From: Vicinamibacteria bacterium
GTDB taxonomy: Bacteria; Acidobacteriota; Vicinamibacteria; Fen-336
Length of the DNA stretch: 64,000 bases
Assembly: GCA_035570235.1 (NCBI GenBank)
Contig: DATMML010000086.1
Location: 29,567-93,566, forward strand
Direction of reading: 5' to 3'
The notes beneath the pieces are model-generated. The model saw only the letters and a list, made by a program, of their open reading frames with translations, was not told where the DNA came from and made no database searches. Positions 23,115 through 33,656 of this stretch are shown in pieces. How positions within the stretch are numbered: the first letter of the stretch is position 1; each line of letters opens with the position of its first letter. The translations under genes were made by a program, and so were the position numbers.

Positions 23115-24892
23115 GGTTTCGCTCCTCCCTCCTGGCCAGCCTCCTTCCGACCTTCGCCGTCAGCGCCCTTCTGCTCCTCGGCCTAGAAGGCCTCGCCCGT
23201 TTTCGGGAGCCGAAGCGGCCCGCCCCCCCCGTCGCGGACTACATCTGGGACTGGGCGGGCAAGATGGAGGGCGACTTTTACACGATGCGCTCCGAAGCCG
23301 TCGGCTGGCCGCCCTGGGAGGAGTTCAACCGCGACGGCCTGCGCGACCGCCGGCATCCCTTGGAGAAGCCTGAGGGGTTCCGTCGGGTCGTGGTCTTGGG
23401 GGACAGCGTGACGCTGGGAGACGGGATACGGCCCTACGAGGCCTTTCCCCAGTTGCTGGAAGCGCGCCTGCGGGCGGAGGGGCAGCGGATCGAGGTGCTG
23501 AACGTGGCCCTCTGGGGCTGGTCCACCCGCCAGGAGCGCATCGCCTATGCCCGCATCGCTCGGAAGTACCGGCCAGACGATGTAGTGCTGGCGGTTTGCT
23601 TGAACGACATCCCCGAGCTCCAAAACAACCTGAGTCGGCCACCGCGGCTCCTGGCCGTGCTCCACGAACGCTCGGCCCTGGTAAGGAGGCTGGTGAACGC
23701 CCAGGGCCGCGAGATCGGCCGGGTGGAAGAGCTGTTCCTGGACCGCGAGTCGCCGCGGGTGCGCGAGGCGATGGCACGTTTCTTTGCCGAGGTGCGGACC
23801 TTGCGCTCCGAGGTCGAGGCTGACGGCGCCCGCTTCGCGATGATCGTATTCCCCTTCCGCTTCCAGGTGGAGGTGGAGGCGCCCGTGCCTTCGGTCCAAC
23901 AGGAGACCACGTCCTTCTGCAGCGCGGAAGGGTTGCGCTGCCTCGATCTCCTGCCCGCCTTCCGGGCGGCAGGGCCCTCCGCGTTCCTGGACTATGACCA
24001 CCTCAGCCCGGCGGGTGCCGTTCTCACCGTCGACTCCATGCGGGCCAGCGAGCTCCTGCCCCGCCTCCCCTCCGACATGGAAATCCTGCGGACACACCTG
24101 GGCCCGAGGGAGGCGGACGTTTCGGCGCTCACGGAGGCTCTCTCGGACAGAGATCCCGCTCTAAGGGCGGCCGCCGCCTACGGCCTGACCACGATCGGTT
24201 CCGCCGCCTCCGCGGGCGCCCCGCGGCTGGCCGAGGCTCTCCGCCGGGACGAGGCGGAGGCGGTACGATCCGCGGCGGCGCGGGCGCTGGGGTCATTGGG
24301 CATGGCGGCGAAGGCAGCGGTCCCGGCCCTCTTCGAAGCCCTGAGCGACCCCCGGGAGGGCGTTCGCTGGTCGGCCGCGGACGCGCTCTCGAAGATGGAT
24401 CTGGCCGGCTTGGAGGCCGTGGCTCCTCTGGCGGCCGCCCTGCGGAGCCCCGACAGTTACGTGAGGGGCTTTGCGGCCTGGACGCTCGGCAACCTGGGGT
24501 CGGCGGCTCGGGACGCGGTCCCCGCGCTGGTGCAGGCCTTGGGCGAGGCGGAGGGGGCCCCGACCGTGGAGGCGGCGCTGGCGCGCATCGGACCCGCGGC
24601 GGCGGAGGCCGTTCCTGCCCTCCTCCTCGACCTCAAGCATAAGGAGGGGGGTCGCCGCTGGCGGGCGGCGCGGACGCTGGGCCGCTTGGGTCCGGCCGCC
24701 CGCGCCGCGGTGCCCGGTCTGATCGAGGCCCTGAGCGACCCCGAGGAGATGGTGCGCGCGCACGCCGCCCGGGCCCTCGGGCGCATAGGCCTGGAGGCGC
24801 GGCCGGCCGCGGCCGCCCTGCAACGCGCGACCGGCGACCCCGACGATTCGGTTCGCCGAGAGGCGCGGGGAGCCCTCGACAAGCTGCACTGA
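23111..24892 (+). CDS. SGNH hydrolase fused to HEAT repeats
   Basis: The 593-residue protein starts with a membrane or signal segment (LASLLPTFAVSALLLLGLEG). An SGNH/GDSL hydrolase domain follows: block I VVLGDSVTLGDG (Ser nucleophile), block with LNDIPE, and the catalytic Asp/His motif DYDHLSPAG (about residues 90-310). From about residue 345 to the end are tandem HEAT repeats of the PBS-lyase type, each about 31 residues (for example AAKAAVPALFEALSDPREGV and AARAAVPGLIEALSDPEEMV). SGNH enzymes of this kind often remove or add acyl groups on polysaccharides; the HEAT array would bind a protein partner. The GTG at 23111 overlaps the previous stop. The combination is uncommon. Confidence 0.87.
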   Translation: MRFRSSLLASLLPTFAVSALLLLGLEGLARFREPKRPAPPVADYIWDWAGKMEGDFYTMRSEAVGWPPWEEFNRDGLRDRRHPLEKPEGFRRVVVLGDSVTLGDGIRPYEAFPQLLEARLRAEGQRIEVLNVALWGWSTRQERIAYARIARKYRPDDVVLAVCLNDIPELQNNLSRPPRLLAVLHERSALVRRLVNAQGREIGRVEELFLDRESPRVREAMARFFAEVRTLRSEVEADGARFAMIVFPFRFQVEVEAPVPSVQQETTSFCSAEGLRCLDLLPAFRAAGPSAFLDYDHLSPAGAVLTVDSMRASELLPRLPSDMEILRTHLGPREADVSALTEALSDRDPALRAAAAYGLTTIGSAASAGAPRLAEALRRDEAEAVRSAAARALGSLGMAAKAAVPALFEALSDPREGVRWSAADALSKMDLAGLEAVAPLAAALRSPDSYVRGFAAWTLGNLGSAARDAVPALVQALGEAEGAPTVEAALARIGPAAAEAVPALLLDLKHKEGGRRWRAARTLGRLGPAARAAVPGLIEALSDPEEMVRAHAARALGRIGLEARPAAAALQRATGDPDDSVRREARGALDKLH

Positions 24893-24923
24893 GGTCCGCC
24901 TCCCGAGCGGGTTAGAATGGCTT

Positions 24924-25388
24924 ATGGACGCTGAGAGTCTTCAGGATCGCTACGCGCCGGAGAACCACTGCTTCGGCTGCGGGCCCGCCAACGATAAAGG
25001 CCTGCGCATCAAGAGCCGGGCGGAAGGTGACACGTTGGTAGCCCACTGGACCCCCGAACGGCAGCATGAAGCCTTTCCCGGCGTCCTGTGCGGCGGGATC
25101 ATCGGCACCCTCCTTGACTGCCACAGCAACTGGACCGCGGCGTGGCACCTGATGCGGAAGGGCGGCCACGCCACCCCTCCCTGCACGGTCACCGCCGACT
25201 ATCACGTGCGCCTCATCCGCCCAACCCCAACCGGGGCGGAGGTATTTCTGCGCGCGCAGGTAGCGGAGTCCGGCCCCGACCGCGCCACCGTAGAGGCCAC
25301 GCTCGAGGCGGGGGGCAAACTCACGGCTAGCTGTCGCGGCCTCTTTGTGGCCGTGCGCGAAGGCCATCCCGCCTATCATCGCTGGTAG
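24924..25388 (+). CDS. PaaI-family hotdog thioesterase
   Basis: The 154-residue protein has the hotdog fold of PaaI-like acyl-CoA thioesterases, with HEAFPGVLCGGIIGTLLDCH covering the central helix and active-site loop, and PPCTVTADYHVRLIRPTPTG as the following strand. An N-terminal CFGCGPAN motif is typical of one PaaI subgroup. It would hydrolyse a medium-chain or aryl acyl-CoA, releasing CoA. The ATG at 24924 gives the expected length. It sits between the SGNH-HEAT gene and the HtrA-like gene on the same strand. Confidence 0.87.
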   Translation: MDAESLQDRYAPENHCFGCGPANDKGLRIKSRAEGDTLVAHWTPERQHEAFPGVLCGGIIGTLLDCHSNWTAAWHLMRKGGHATPPCTVTADYHVRLIRPTPTGAEVFLRAQVAESGPDRATVEATLEAGGKLTASCRGLFVAVREGHPAYHRW

Positions 25389-25437
25389 CCAAGCATAACG
25401 AGGAATCGGACGTTTGAGAGGCTGGGGAGGCCTAACG

Positions 25438-26415
25438 ATGACTCTCGCATTTCCGGTGGCCCGTAACGACAAGGTCCCGGGGGGGCCGCAGACGGCTTCC
25501 CCTCCCGTCGACGATCGCCCGCTCCTCGACGCTTATTCAGATGCCGTCACGCGCGCGGTGGAGGCGGTGGCATCCTCGGTGGTCAACCTTGAAGTCGGGC
25601 GTGGAGGCGGCTCCGGATTCTTGCTCACCCCGGACGGGTTTGCCTTGACCAACAGCCATGTCGTGCAGGGGTCGCGGTCGGTCCGGGTCCGCCTCTCCGA
25701 CGGGCACTCCTTGCCCGCGAGCGTGATTGGCGACGATCCCGACACCGATTTGGCCGTGGTTCGGTTCGACCCTCCTGGCCTTCTCCCGGTGCGGCTCGGT
25801 GACTCGCGCGCCCTCCGCGTGGGTCAGCTCGTGGTGGCCATCGGCAACCCCTACGGCTTTCAGTGCTCGGTGACCACAGGGGTGGTGAGCGCGCTCGGTC
25901 GCTCCCTGCGCGCGCAGTCGGGCCGGCTGATGGACAACCTCATCCAGACCGACGCCGCCCTGAACCCCGGCAATTCCGGGGGCCCGCTCGTTTCCTCGCG
26001 GGGCGAGGTCATCGGCGTCAACACCGCCGTCATCCTGCCCGCCCAGGGGATTTGTTTCGCCATTCCCATCCATACCGCGCAGTTCGTGGCCGGTCGGCTC
26101 ATCAAGGACGGAAAGATCCGCCGGGGCCACTTGGGCCTCGGCGGGCAGACCGTTCCCCTCCCGCGCAGCGTGGTCCGCGCCCAGGCCCTGGAGGCGGAGA
26201 CCGGCGTGCTCGTGATCTCGGTGGAACCTCGGAGCCCGGCCGCGGCGGCGGGGGTCGCGGCGGGAGACGTGATCGTGGGCTTCGCCGGCCACAGCGTGGC
26301 CGGCGTCGATGACTTGCAGCGGGTGCTCGCGGATGGGCCGGTGGGGACGAGCGCGCGTCTTACCTTGCTGCGGAAGGCGGAGAAGAGGACCCTGGAGGTT
26401 GTGCCCCGGGAGTGA
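25438..26415 (+). CDS. HtrA-like S1C serine protease with PDZ domain
   Basis: The 325-residue protein has a trypsin-like domain with the complete triad: His in LTNSHVVQG, Asp in DTDLAVVR and Ser in NPGNSGGPL. One PDZ domain follows (about residues 225-320, GVLVISVEPRSPAAAAGVAA, then GDVIVGFAG). HtrA/DegP proteins degrade or refold damaged proteins, normally in the periplasm. This one has no recognisable signal peptide or membrane anchor: the chosen ATG at 25438 follows GGGGAGG and gives a polar, proline-rich N-terminus. It may therefore act in the cytoplasm, or use a different export route. The TTG 24 bp upstream is less likely as a start. Confidence 0.9.
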   Translation: MTLAFPVARNDKVPGGPQTASPPVDDRPLLDAYSDAVTRAVEAVASSVVNLEVGRGGGSGFLLTPDGFALTNSHVVQGSRSVRVRLSDGHSLPASVIGDDPDTDLAVVRFDPPGLLPVRLGDSRALRVGQLVVAIGNPYGFQCSVTTGVVSALGRSLRAQSGRLMDNLIQTDAALNPGNSGGPLVSSRGEVIGVNTAVILPAQGICFAIPIHTAQFVAGRLIKDGKIRRGHLGLGGQTVPLPRSVVRAQALEAETGVLVISVEPRSPAAAAGVAAGDVIVGFAGHSVAGVDDLQRVLADGPVGTSARLTLLRKAEKRTLEVVPRE

Positions 26416-26424
26416 CCCTCCTGG

Positions 26425-27672
26425 TCAGGCCGGGGGCAGCGGCCCCTGGCCCAGCCGCGCCAGCACTCGATCCGCGTAGTCGATGACCTCCCGGACGTAG
26501 GCCCGCTTCTCCAGGTAGGTTCCCGGGAAAAAGCTGCGCTTGAACCCGTATATGAGCATGTCCCGGATCTCGCGCGGGCTGAGGGCGAAAGCCTCGATGG
26601 CGCGGATGATCTCGCTGGTCACGGTGGTGTGCGAGACGAGGCGGTTGTCCGTGCAGAATGTGGTCGAGAGCCGACGGCGGCGCATCTCCCCAAAGGGATG
26701 CTTGCGCAGGTCGGTGGCGAGCTCCGGCACGGTCTGCTGGTTAGAGGTGAGGCAGACCTCGATGGTGATGCGCTTGTCGGCGATGAACTCCGCCAGGGCT
26801 TCCACATAGGCCCTGCGGTCCGTGATGCGGGGGTCGCGGATCTTGGTCTCGTCGAAGAGCCAGGTGCCGTGGCCCACCCGGTCCGCATGAAGGTCTCCGA
26901 TGGCTTGGAAAATGGACTCCGGCCCGTAGTCCTCCCCGGCATGAACCGTCTTGCCCAGGAAAGCCTCGTGCGCGACCTGATAGGCCAGGCGGTGGCCCTC
27001 CGCGGGGTAGCCCTTCTCCTGGCCGGCCAGGTCGATCCCCACCACCAAGAGCCCCTCCTCGTGGCGCAGGCGGGCGGCCGCACGGGCCACCTCCATGCTG
27101 GCCGCGGCGTAGACCTCGGACGGGGGCGCCTCGGGAAGGGCCTTGAGAAAGCGGTCGTAGCCAGCCGAGAACTCGGAGCGGAAGAAGCGCAGGGCACAGA
27201 GGATCATCCCCGCCACGAAGCGCGGCTCCGCGCCCGAGGTCACTTCCGGCCGGGCGTTGAACTGGGCCGCCGCCCGCCGCAAACCCCGGTCCACGGCCCG
27301 CACCACGTCCGCCACCTCTAGGCCCGGCCGGGCGTGGAGCTGCGGGGCGAAGCGGACCTCGAGGTAGCGAACGCCTTCCGCCTGGCAGTCCTCCGCCAAC
27401 TCGAAGGCTACCCGCTCCAGGGCCTCGGCATCTTGAAGCACGGCCACCGTGTACCGGAACCCTTCCAGGTACTCCTGAAGATCGCGGTAGCGCGCTCGAA
27501 ACACGAGCGCCTTGAGCCCCTCCGGGGTCTCGGAAGGAAGGGGGACGCGCGCTCTCCCGGCCAGATCGATCAGAGTCGAGAGGCGGATCGATCCGTCCAA
27601 ATGAACATGCAGGTCCGTCTTGGGGAGCAGGGGGACGATGTCGGTCAGCGGCAAGGATTTCTTATCGCCCAC
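26425..27672 (-). CDS. add: Adenosine deaminase
   Basis: The 415-residue TIM-barrel deaminase has all core motifs of the adenosine/AMP deaminase family: metal ligands KTDLHVHLDGS at residues 18-28, HAGEDYGPES (general acid/base Glu nearby), RVGHGTWL and the late FCTDNRLVSHT with a catalytic Asp. It would convert adenosine to inosine in purine salvage. A nucleoside phosphorylase is encoded some 7 kb away, but there is no purine operon here. The gene is slightly longer than typical bacterial forms (about 340 residues) because of insertions around residues 135-165. It converges on the HtrA-like gene with a 9-bp gap. Confidence 0.92.
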   Translation of the reverse strand: MGDKKSLPLTDIVPLLPKTDLHVHLDGSIRLSTLIDLAGRARVPLPSETPEGLKALVFRARYRDLQEYLEGFRYTVAVLQDAEALERVAFELAEDCQAEGVRYLEVRFAPQLHARPGLEVADVVRAVDRGLRRAAAQFNARPEVTSGAEPRFVAGMILCALRFFRSEFSAGYDRFLKALPEAPPSEVYAAASMEVARAAARLRHEEGLLVVGIDLAGQEKGYPAEGHRLAYQVAHEAFLGKTVHAGEDYGPESIFQAIGDLHADRVGHGTWLFDETKIRDPRITDRRAYVEALAEFIADKRITIEVCLTSNQQTVPELATDLRKHPFGEMRRRRLSTTFCTDNRLVSHTTVTSEIIRAIEAFALSPREIRDMLIYGFKRSFFPGTYLEKRAYVREVIDYADRVLARLGQGPLPPA

Positions 27673-27897
27673 GTGAGTGCCACGAACTATAGTAGCGGAG
27701 GCCTCCTTCCAGCAAGGTCGCCCCGTCCTCTGGGTTTCGCGGGGCCTTCCCCCAAAGGGCCCCGTTCGCTTCTACGCTCCTCCGGCGGGCGATCGGCCTT
27801 TGGGCGGATCGGGAGGGGTCGTGGGCCTCGGCCGAAAGGCGGAGGGCTACGCATCCGTGCTCTGGCCGCGGACGAGCCCGCGGTGGGCGGTCCTGGC

Positions 27898-29283
27898 TCA
27901 GTCCAATTCCAGGTAACGAATGCGCTTGTTGATGTCGGTGTTGACGGAGTGGTAGGGGCGGAAGAGACTGCCCGCGTCGAAAATGCTTTCGCGCAGGTGC
28001 TCCACATCTGCGTGGCCGATCGCGTTGGTGAAGATGGGCAACAGGTATTCGATGCCGGTGCGAGAAGGCCGCATCAGCTCCGCGTCGTAGAAAGACGGAT
28101 GCATGTTGCGGGGGTGGATGATGCCCCAGCGGTCGCGGAAGGCGTTCCCGTCGTAGCTCTCCACGTGGAAGCCCTTGCCCCGGCTCCATTGGAGGATGGA
28201 AACGGCGTTGTTTTGCCCTTCCAAGAGCATGTCCACAGCCTTGCCCCCGAGCTGGGCGGCGTAGAAGCGGTCGAAGAGGATGGGCCGGCCGCCCCGCTGG
28301 GTATGGCCCACCTTCCTCGTGAAGATCGCTGCTTTGGCGGATTCGGCCCGTCGGTAGTTCTGGAAGTAGGCGTCCCCGAAGTGATCGACGAGGAGCTGGC
28401 AAAGCGCCTCCGCGGCGCCGGTGAGGATCACGTTGCCGGCGGGGTCATGGGAGATCTGCTTGTCCCCCAGTCCCTGCCCGCTCTCGTCCACGATCCCCTC
28501 CCCGCAGACGATGACCACGTTTTTCTGCAGCTCGTAGAGCTCCCGCACCCGCGCCACTAGCCTGTCCACGTTGACGGGGTGTTCGGGTACGAGGACGATG
28601 TCGGGCTGGCCGTAGGCGGTGCCGAGGGCGATGTAGCCCGATTGGCGGCCCATCACCTCAACGATCGCGATCCGACGGTGGCTCTCCGCGGTGGTGCGGA
28701 CACGCTGCACGCCCTCCACGGAGACGAAAACCGACGTGGCGTAGCCGGGGGTCGCGTAGTTGACGATCTGTTCCAGGTCGAAAGCGGTGCGGGACTGCGT
28801 CTTCTCGTAGCGGTAGCCGGGGGATTCGGGGGTGGGGATGCGCACCCACTCGTCGGGCTCGTTGCGATGGTTGAGGCCGAGGTCGTTGTCGATGGTCTTG
28901 GGGGCGAGCACGGTGGGGAAGAGCTCGGCGAAGGGCTGGAGACCGTTCAAGGTCCCGTCCCCGCCCACGCAGATGAGCCCCTCGATCTTGAGGAGGGAGA
29001 GCCGCTCCGCGATCTGGAGCATCGACTCCTTGTCGTTGGCGTCTACGTAGGCCCGTGAGGCCCCGATAATCGTCCCTCCCCGGGTGGCGTCCAGCTCCGG
29101 GATCTCCGTGAAGAGCGGGTTCAGGTGGACGTGGGGAACGTGGGCGTTGAGTAGGCTGCGGAAGCCCTTGATGAAGCCGTAGACCTCGACCCGCCTCCGG
29201 TTCGCCCTGACCACCGCTCCCTGGATGGTGGCATTGAGGGCGGGGGTGTCTCCCCCCGCGGTCAGGATCCCGATCCGCCTCAT
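27898..29283 (-). CDS. 6-phosphofructokinase, donor type uncertain
   Basis: The 461-residue kinase belongs to the PFK family: N-terminal ILTAGGDTPALNA, donor loop ICVGGDGTLNG, substrate loop PKTIDNDL and VEVMGRQSGYIAL. It phosphorylates fructose-6-phosphate in glycolysis. Donor specificity is usually read from two residues: Gly after GGD favours ATP, whereas Lys in PKTIDND is common in pyrophosphate users. This protein has Gly and Lys, so the donor cannot be decided from the motif. The protein is longer than the 320-residue bacterial PfkA. It stands alone on the minus strand, 225 bp before the adenosine deaminase gene. Confidence 0.9.
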   Translation of the reverse strand: MRRIGILTAGGDTPALNATIQGAVVRANRRRVEVYGFIKGFRSLLNAHVPHVHLNPLFTEIPELDATRGGTIIGASRAYVDANDKESMLQIAERLSLLKIEGLICVGGDGTLNGLQPFAELFPTVLAPKTIDNDLGLNHRNEPDEWVRIPTPESPGYRYEKTQSRTAFDLEQIVNYATPGYATSVFVSVEGVQRVRTTAESHRRIAIVEVMGRQSGYIALGTAYGQPDIVLVPEHPVNVDRLVARVRELYELQKNVVIVCGEGIVDESGQGLGDKQISHDPAGNVILTGAAEALCQLLVDHFGDAYFQNYRRAESAKAAIFTRKVGHTQRGGRPILFDRFYAAQLGGKAVDMLLEGQNNAVSILQWSRGKGFHVESYDGNAFRDRWGIIHPRNMHPSFYDAELMRPSRTGIEYLLPIFTNAIGHADVEHLRESIFDAGSLFRPYHSVNTDINKRIRYLELD

Positions 29284-29335
29284 GCTCGCTCCTCGGTTCT
29301 CGCTCGGATCACGATACGACCCCGCCTCTTCCGCG

Positions 29336-30001
29336 TCAACGAAGCGAGGGACCTCGGACCACGAAGCGCAGGGTCAGCCCGACCACGGCCACCGAGACCG
29401 CGGTCCAGAGAAGACCCCAGAACAGGGGAGGAAGGCCGGTGAGGAGGGCCAAGGCGCTGGCATCGCTGCCGGGGACGGTGCGCGTCAACACATCCGAGCC
29501 CACATCTACCACCGCGTAGAGGCAGCTCACCACGCCCATGGCAGTGAGGAGGACATCGGAAACGGCGCGGGGCAGTTTCCCGGCGACCAGCAGCAAGCCC
29601 GCCCCCGTCGCGAGGCCGTAAACGAGGCCGAAGGCGGAGCGCACGTATACCAGCGTCACCACCAGGGTGAAGGCACCGATGACCCCCACGATCTCCCGGC
29701 TCCGACGCGTGCGGGTTGCGAGCACGAGGAGCAGGGCCCCCCAGACCAGGCTGCCCAGGTAGCCCGCGTTAAGGATAAGGAAGCGCGACCCGCCTTCGGT
29801 GACGCAGACCCCTCCCTCGTCGAAAGTGAGGCCGATGGCGCGGATGGACCCCCCGCTGGCCAGGGCGGCCAGCCCGTGCGAGATCTCGTGGAGGAACACC
29901 ACGAAGATCTTCAGGGGATAGACTAGGAAGGAAGACCAGCCGGCCACGGTCAGGAGGGCCACGAGGAGGGGAAGGATGATCCGGCGCAGGGCGGAAGTCA
30001 C
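29336..30001 (-). CDS. M50-type membrane metallopeptidase-like protein
   Basis: The 221-residue protein is mainly transmembrane (five to six hydrophobic segments) and has HEISH in IFVVFLHEISHGLAALASGG, the HExxH zinc motif of M50 site-2-type proteases, near residue 36. A second region, LNAGYLGSLVWGALLLVLAT, resembles the NxGxL part of the M50B group. Members cut membrane-embedded substrates, but this short subgroup is poorly studied. The GTG at 30001 overlaps the stop of yjbQ (GTGA), so the frame that continues to 30184 is not used. The pair seems to be one transcript. Confidence 0.8.
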   Translation of the reverse strand: MTSALRRIILPLLVALLTVAGWSSFLVYPLKIFVVFLHEISHGLAALASGGSIRAIGLTFDEGGVCVTEGGSRFLILNAGYLGSLVWGALLLVLATRTRRSREIVGVIGAFTLVVTLVYVRSAFGLVYGLATGAGLLLVAGKLPRAVSDVLLTAMGVVSCLYAVVDVGSDVLTRTVPGSDASALALLTGLPPLFWGLLWTAVSVAVVGLTLRFVVRGPSLR

Positions 30002-30429
30002 CGGGGAGCGGCTTCGCCCGAGAGCTGCACCACCACCTCGCGCCGCCGTGGCCGGTTGTCGAAGTCGACGAGTACGATCTGCTGCCAGGTCCCGAGCAGC
30101 AGTCGCCCCTCGCGGAAGGGGACGGTGAGGGAAGGGCCGAGGAGGCTTGCCCGCACATGGGAATGGCCATTCCCATCGTGCCAAGCGGCCTCGTGCGCGT
30201 AAGCGATCCCCCGCGGCGCGATTCGCTCGAAAGCGGCGGGTAGGTCTTTGAGCAGGCCCGCCTCGTACTCGAGAGTGGTGACCCCGGCCGTGGATCCGGA
30301 GACGAACACCAAGGCCTGACCGTGGTCAAAACCGTGGCGGGAGACCACGGCCTGAACCTCGTCCGTCAGGTCTAGGATTTCCGCGTCCCCCCGTGTGGAC
30401 ACGGCCACGGTGTCGGTCACGATCGTCAT
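29998..30429 (-). CDS. yjbQ: YjbQ-family protein (UPF0047)
   Basis: The 143-residue protein has the UPF0047/YjbQ signature: VFVSGSTAGVTTLEYE, then WHDGNGHSHVRASLLGPSLT and LLLGTWQQIVLVDFDNRPR. The conserved histidines and glutamate form a metal-like pocket in known structures. Members have been linked to a weak thiamine-phosphate synthase activity, but the main role is unsettled. Length is normal and the ATG at 30429 is unambiguous. It is translationally coupled to the M50-like gene that follows. Confidence 0.9.
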   Translation of the reverse strand: MTIVTDTVAVSTRGDAEILDLTDEVQAVVSRHGFDHGQALVFVSGSTAGVTTLEYEAGLLKDLPAAFERIAPRGIAYAHEAAWHDGNGHSHVRASLLGPSLTVPFREGRLLLGTWQQIVLVDFDNRPRRREVVVQLSGEAAPR

Positions 30430-30529
30430 CAGGAAAAGGCTAACGCAGCCGGACCCGCAAGGCCAGCGGGGACTCTGTGAGAGAATTCGGGGGAGCGTGT
30501 GGGCGGACCCCCACTAGGAGGAGGGATTG

Positions 30530-30955
30530 ATGAAACGGAAAGCATCCGCGGTTTGGCAGGGCGGTCTGAAGGACGGCAAGGGGACGATCAGTTCGGATAG
30601 CGGCGTGCTCGCGAAGACGCCCTACTCCTTTAGCACGCGTTTCGAAGACGGCGTAGGGACCAATCCGGAGGAGCTCATCGCCGCCGCCCACGCCGGCTGC
30701 TTCTCGATGGCGCTGTCGGGGCAAATGGGAGGGGCCGGGCTGACGGTGGGGGAGATCCGCACCACCGCCACCCTCAGCATGGACAAGCTGGAGGCGGGCT
30801 GGACAATCACGGCCATCCACCTCGACGTGGCGGTCAAGAGCCCGGGTGCCAAGGCGGATGCCTTCGCGAAGGCGGCTGAGAATGCCAAGGCAGGTTGCCC
30901 CGTCTCTCGGTTGCTGAACGCCAAGATCACGATGAACGCGAGGCTCGAAGACTGA
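30530..30955 (+). CDS. osmC: OsmC/Ohr-family peroxide reductase
   Basis: The 141-residue protein has both conserved cysteines of the OsmC family: [15 protein letters not shown] (Cys about 57) and [15 protein letters not shown] (Cys about 124). These reduce organic hydroperoxides to alcohols in the cytoplasm with lipoyl or thiol donors. The central helix and beta strands [20 protein letters not shown] fit the OsmC subgroup. An excellent ribosome site (AGGAGGG) precedes TTG-ATG; the ATG at 30530 gives the family N-terminus [12 protein letters not shown]. It stands alone, just upstream of a secreted PKD protein on the same strand. Confidence 0.92.
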   Translation: MKRKASAVWQGGLKDGKGTISSDSGVLAKTPYSFSTRFEDGVGTNPEELIAAAHAGCFSMALSGQMGGAGLTVGEIRTTATLSMDKLEAGWTITAIHLDVAVKSPGAKADAFAKAAENAKAGCPVSRLLNAKITMNARLED

Positions 30956-30960
30956 GACGG

Positions 30961-32016
30961 ATGCGGCGGTTGTTAGCGCTGTTCTTAGTCCTGCTCGCGA
31001 GCGAAGTGCCGGCCCAAGCCCCGGCGTCGGCGGACCCTGATCTGGCGGGGGGCGTCCAAAAAGTGAAGGAGGGCCGGCTCGAGGCGGGCGTTCAGGCCCT
31101 GGACGCCTACCTCCGTCGAACGGCGGGGCAGCCGGGCCTGGCCCGGGAACGGGCCCAGGCCTACGTTTACCTGGGTGTTTCCTATCTGGGCCTGAATCAG
31201 GAGCCCGCGGCCAAGGCGGAGTTCGCCCAGGCCCTCGCCCAGTCCCCGGACCTCAGCCTGAACCCCGGAGAGTTCCCTCCCAACGTGGTGCGTGTCTTCG
31301 AGATGGCGCGGCGAGAGAGCCTCTTTAGAGCGACGGCTCCGCCGCGGGCTTCGAGTGGCGGCTCCCACACGACCCCCCTGCTGATCGGGGCCGGTCTGGC
31401 CCTGGCCGGGGGCGCGGTGGCCATCGTCGAGCACAACAAGCACGGGGCCTCTCCCAACCTGCCCCCCACCGCCAGCTTCACGATCAGCCCGGCCGGGCAG
31501 GCCATTGCCGGTGTGACCGTCATGGCTTTCGTGGCCACGGCCAGCGATCCTGACCACGATCCCCTCACTTACACCTGGGATTTCGGGGACGGAGTCACGG
31601 CCTCCAACTCCACTCCCACCCACATCTATCGCTCCGAGGGGACCTTCCCCGTAGCTCTCACCGTCGCCGATAACCGGGGGGCTTCGGTGGCGGCGACGGG
31701 GGTCGTGGCCGCGAGGGGTCTAAGCGGTCGCTGGTTGCTCTCCCAGGGGGGTGGCCTCTTCTACGAGCGTGGCTACGACATCGTCCAGAACGGGTCCCAG
31801 CTTGCAGGCCGGCCATTCAGCGTGCCGGACAAGGGCTGCCTAGGCGACCTGACCGGCCTGGTGACTGATCCCCGCACCCTGACCTTCCAGTTCGTGGGGT
31901 GCGACAACCTATTGGTGGTGGTCAGCGGCACGGTGGCCCCCGACCTCATCTCCGTGACGGGGACCTACACCCACCCCTCGGGCCCCCCCCTGCCCATGAG
32001 CCTCACCCGGCAGTAG
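30961..32016 (+). CDS. Secreted TPR-PKD protein
   Basis: The 351-residue protein has a signal peptide ([16 protein letters not shown]) and a short TPR-like segment ([16 protein letters not shown], then [19 protein letters not shown]). A transmembrane-like stretch ([20 protein letters not shown]) comes next, then a PKD domain ([20 protein letters not shown]) from about residue 168. A 90-residue C-terminal region contains two cysteines (KGCLGDL and VGCDNL). PKD domains mediate binding in surface and secreted proteins. I cannot name its ligand. The ATG at 30961 lies 6 bp after the osmC stop. A hairpin follows the stop. Confidence 0.8.
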   Translation: MRRLLALFLVLLASEVPAQAPASADPDLAGGVQKVKEGRLEAGVQALDAYLRRTAGQPGLARERAQAYVYLGVSYLGLNQEPAAKAEFAQALAQSPDLSLNPGEFPPNVVRVFEMARRESLFRATAPPRASSGGSHTTPLLIGAGLALAGGAVAIVEHNKHGASPNLPPTASFTISPAGQAIAGVTVMAFVATASDPDHDPLTYTWDFGDGVTASNSTPTHIYRSEGTFPVALTVADNRGASVAATGVVAARGLSGRWLLSQGGGLFYERGYDIVQNGSQLAGRPFSVPDKGCLGDLTGLVTDPRTLTFQFVGCDNLLVVVSGTVAPDLISVTGTYTHPSGPPLPMSLTRQ

Positions 32017-32023
32017 CCCGGAC

Positions 32024-32072
32024 GGATCGCCGCTCCGGGATTGATCGCGAGCGGAGGCGATCCCTTCCCTTC
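32024..32072. terminator. Hairpin terminator between convergent genes
   Basis: GGATCGCC (32024-32031) and GGCGATCC (32056-32063) form a perfect stem, extended by GCTC/GAGC, followed by a pyrimidine tract (CTTCCCTTCT). It lies between the PKD gene and the converging kinase gene and could terminate both. Confidence 0.6.
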
Positions 32073-32090
32073 TAACCCGTCGCCCTGGCC

Positions 32091-33587
<1,497 letters not shown>

Positions 33588-33656
33588 AGTAGCCCAGGAG
33601 TAGCCCTAGGCAGCCCCGATGAGGGTCGGGGGCGAAGATGGGGCAGCGCAGTTGGC

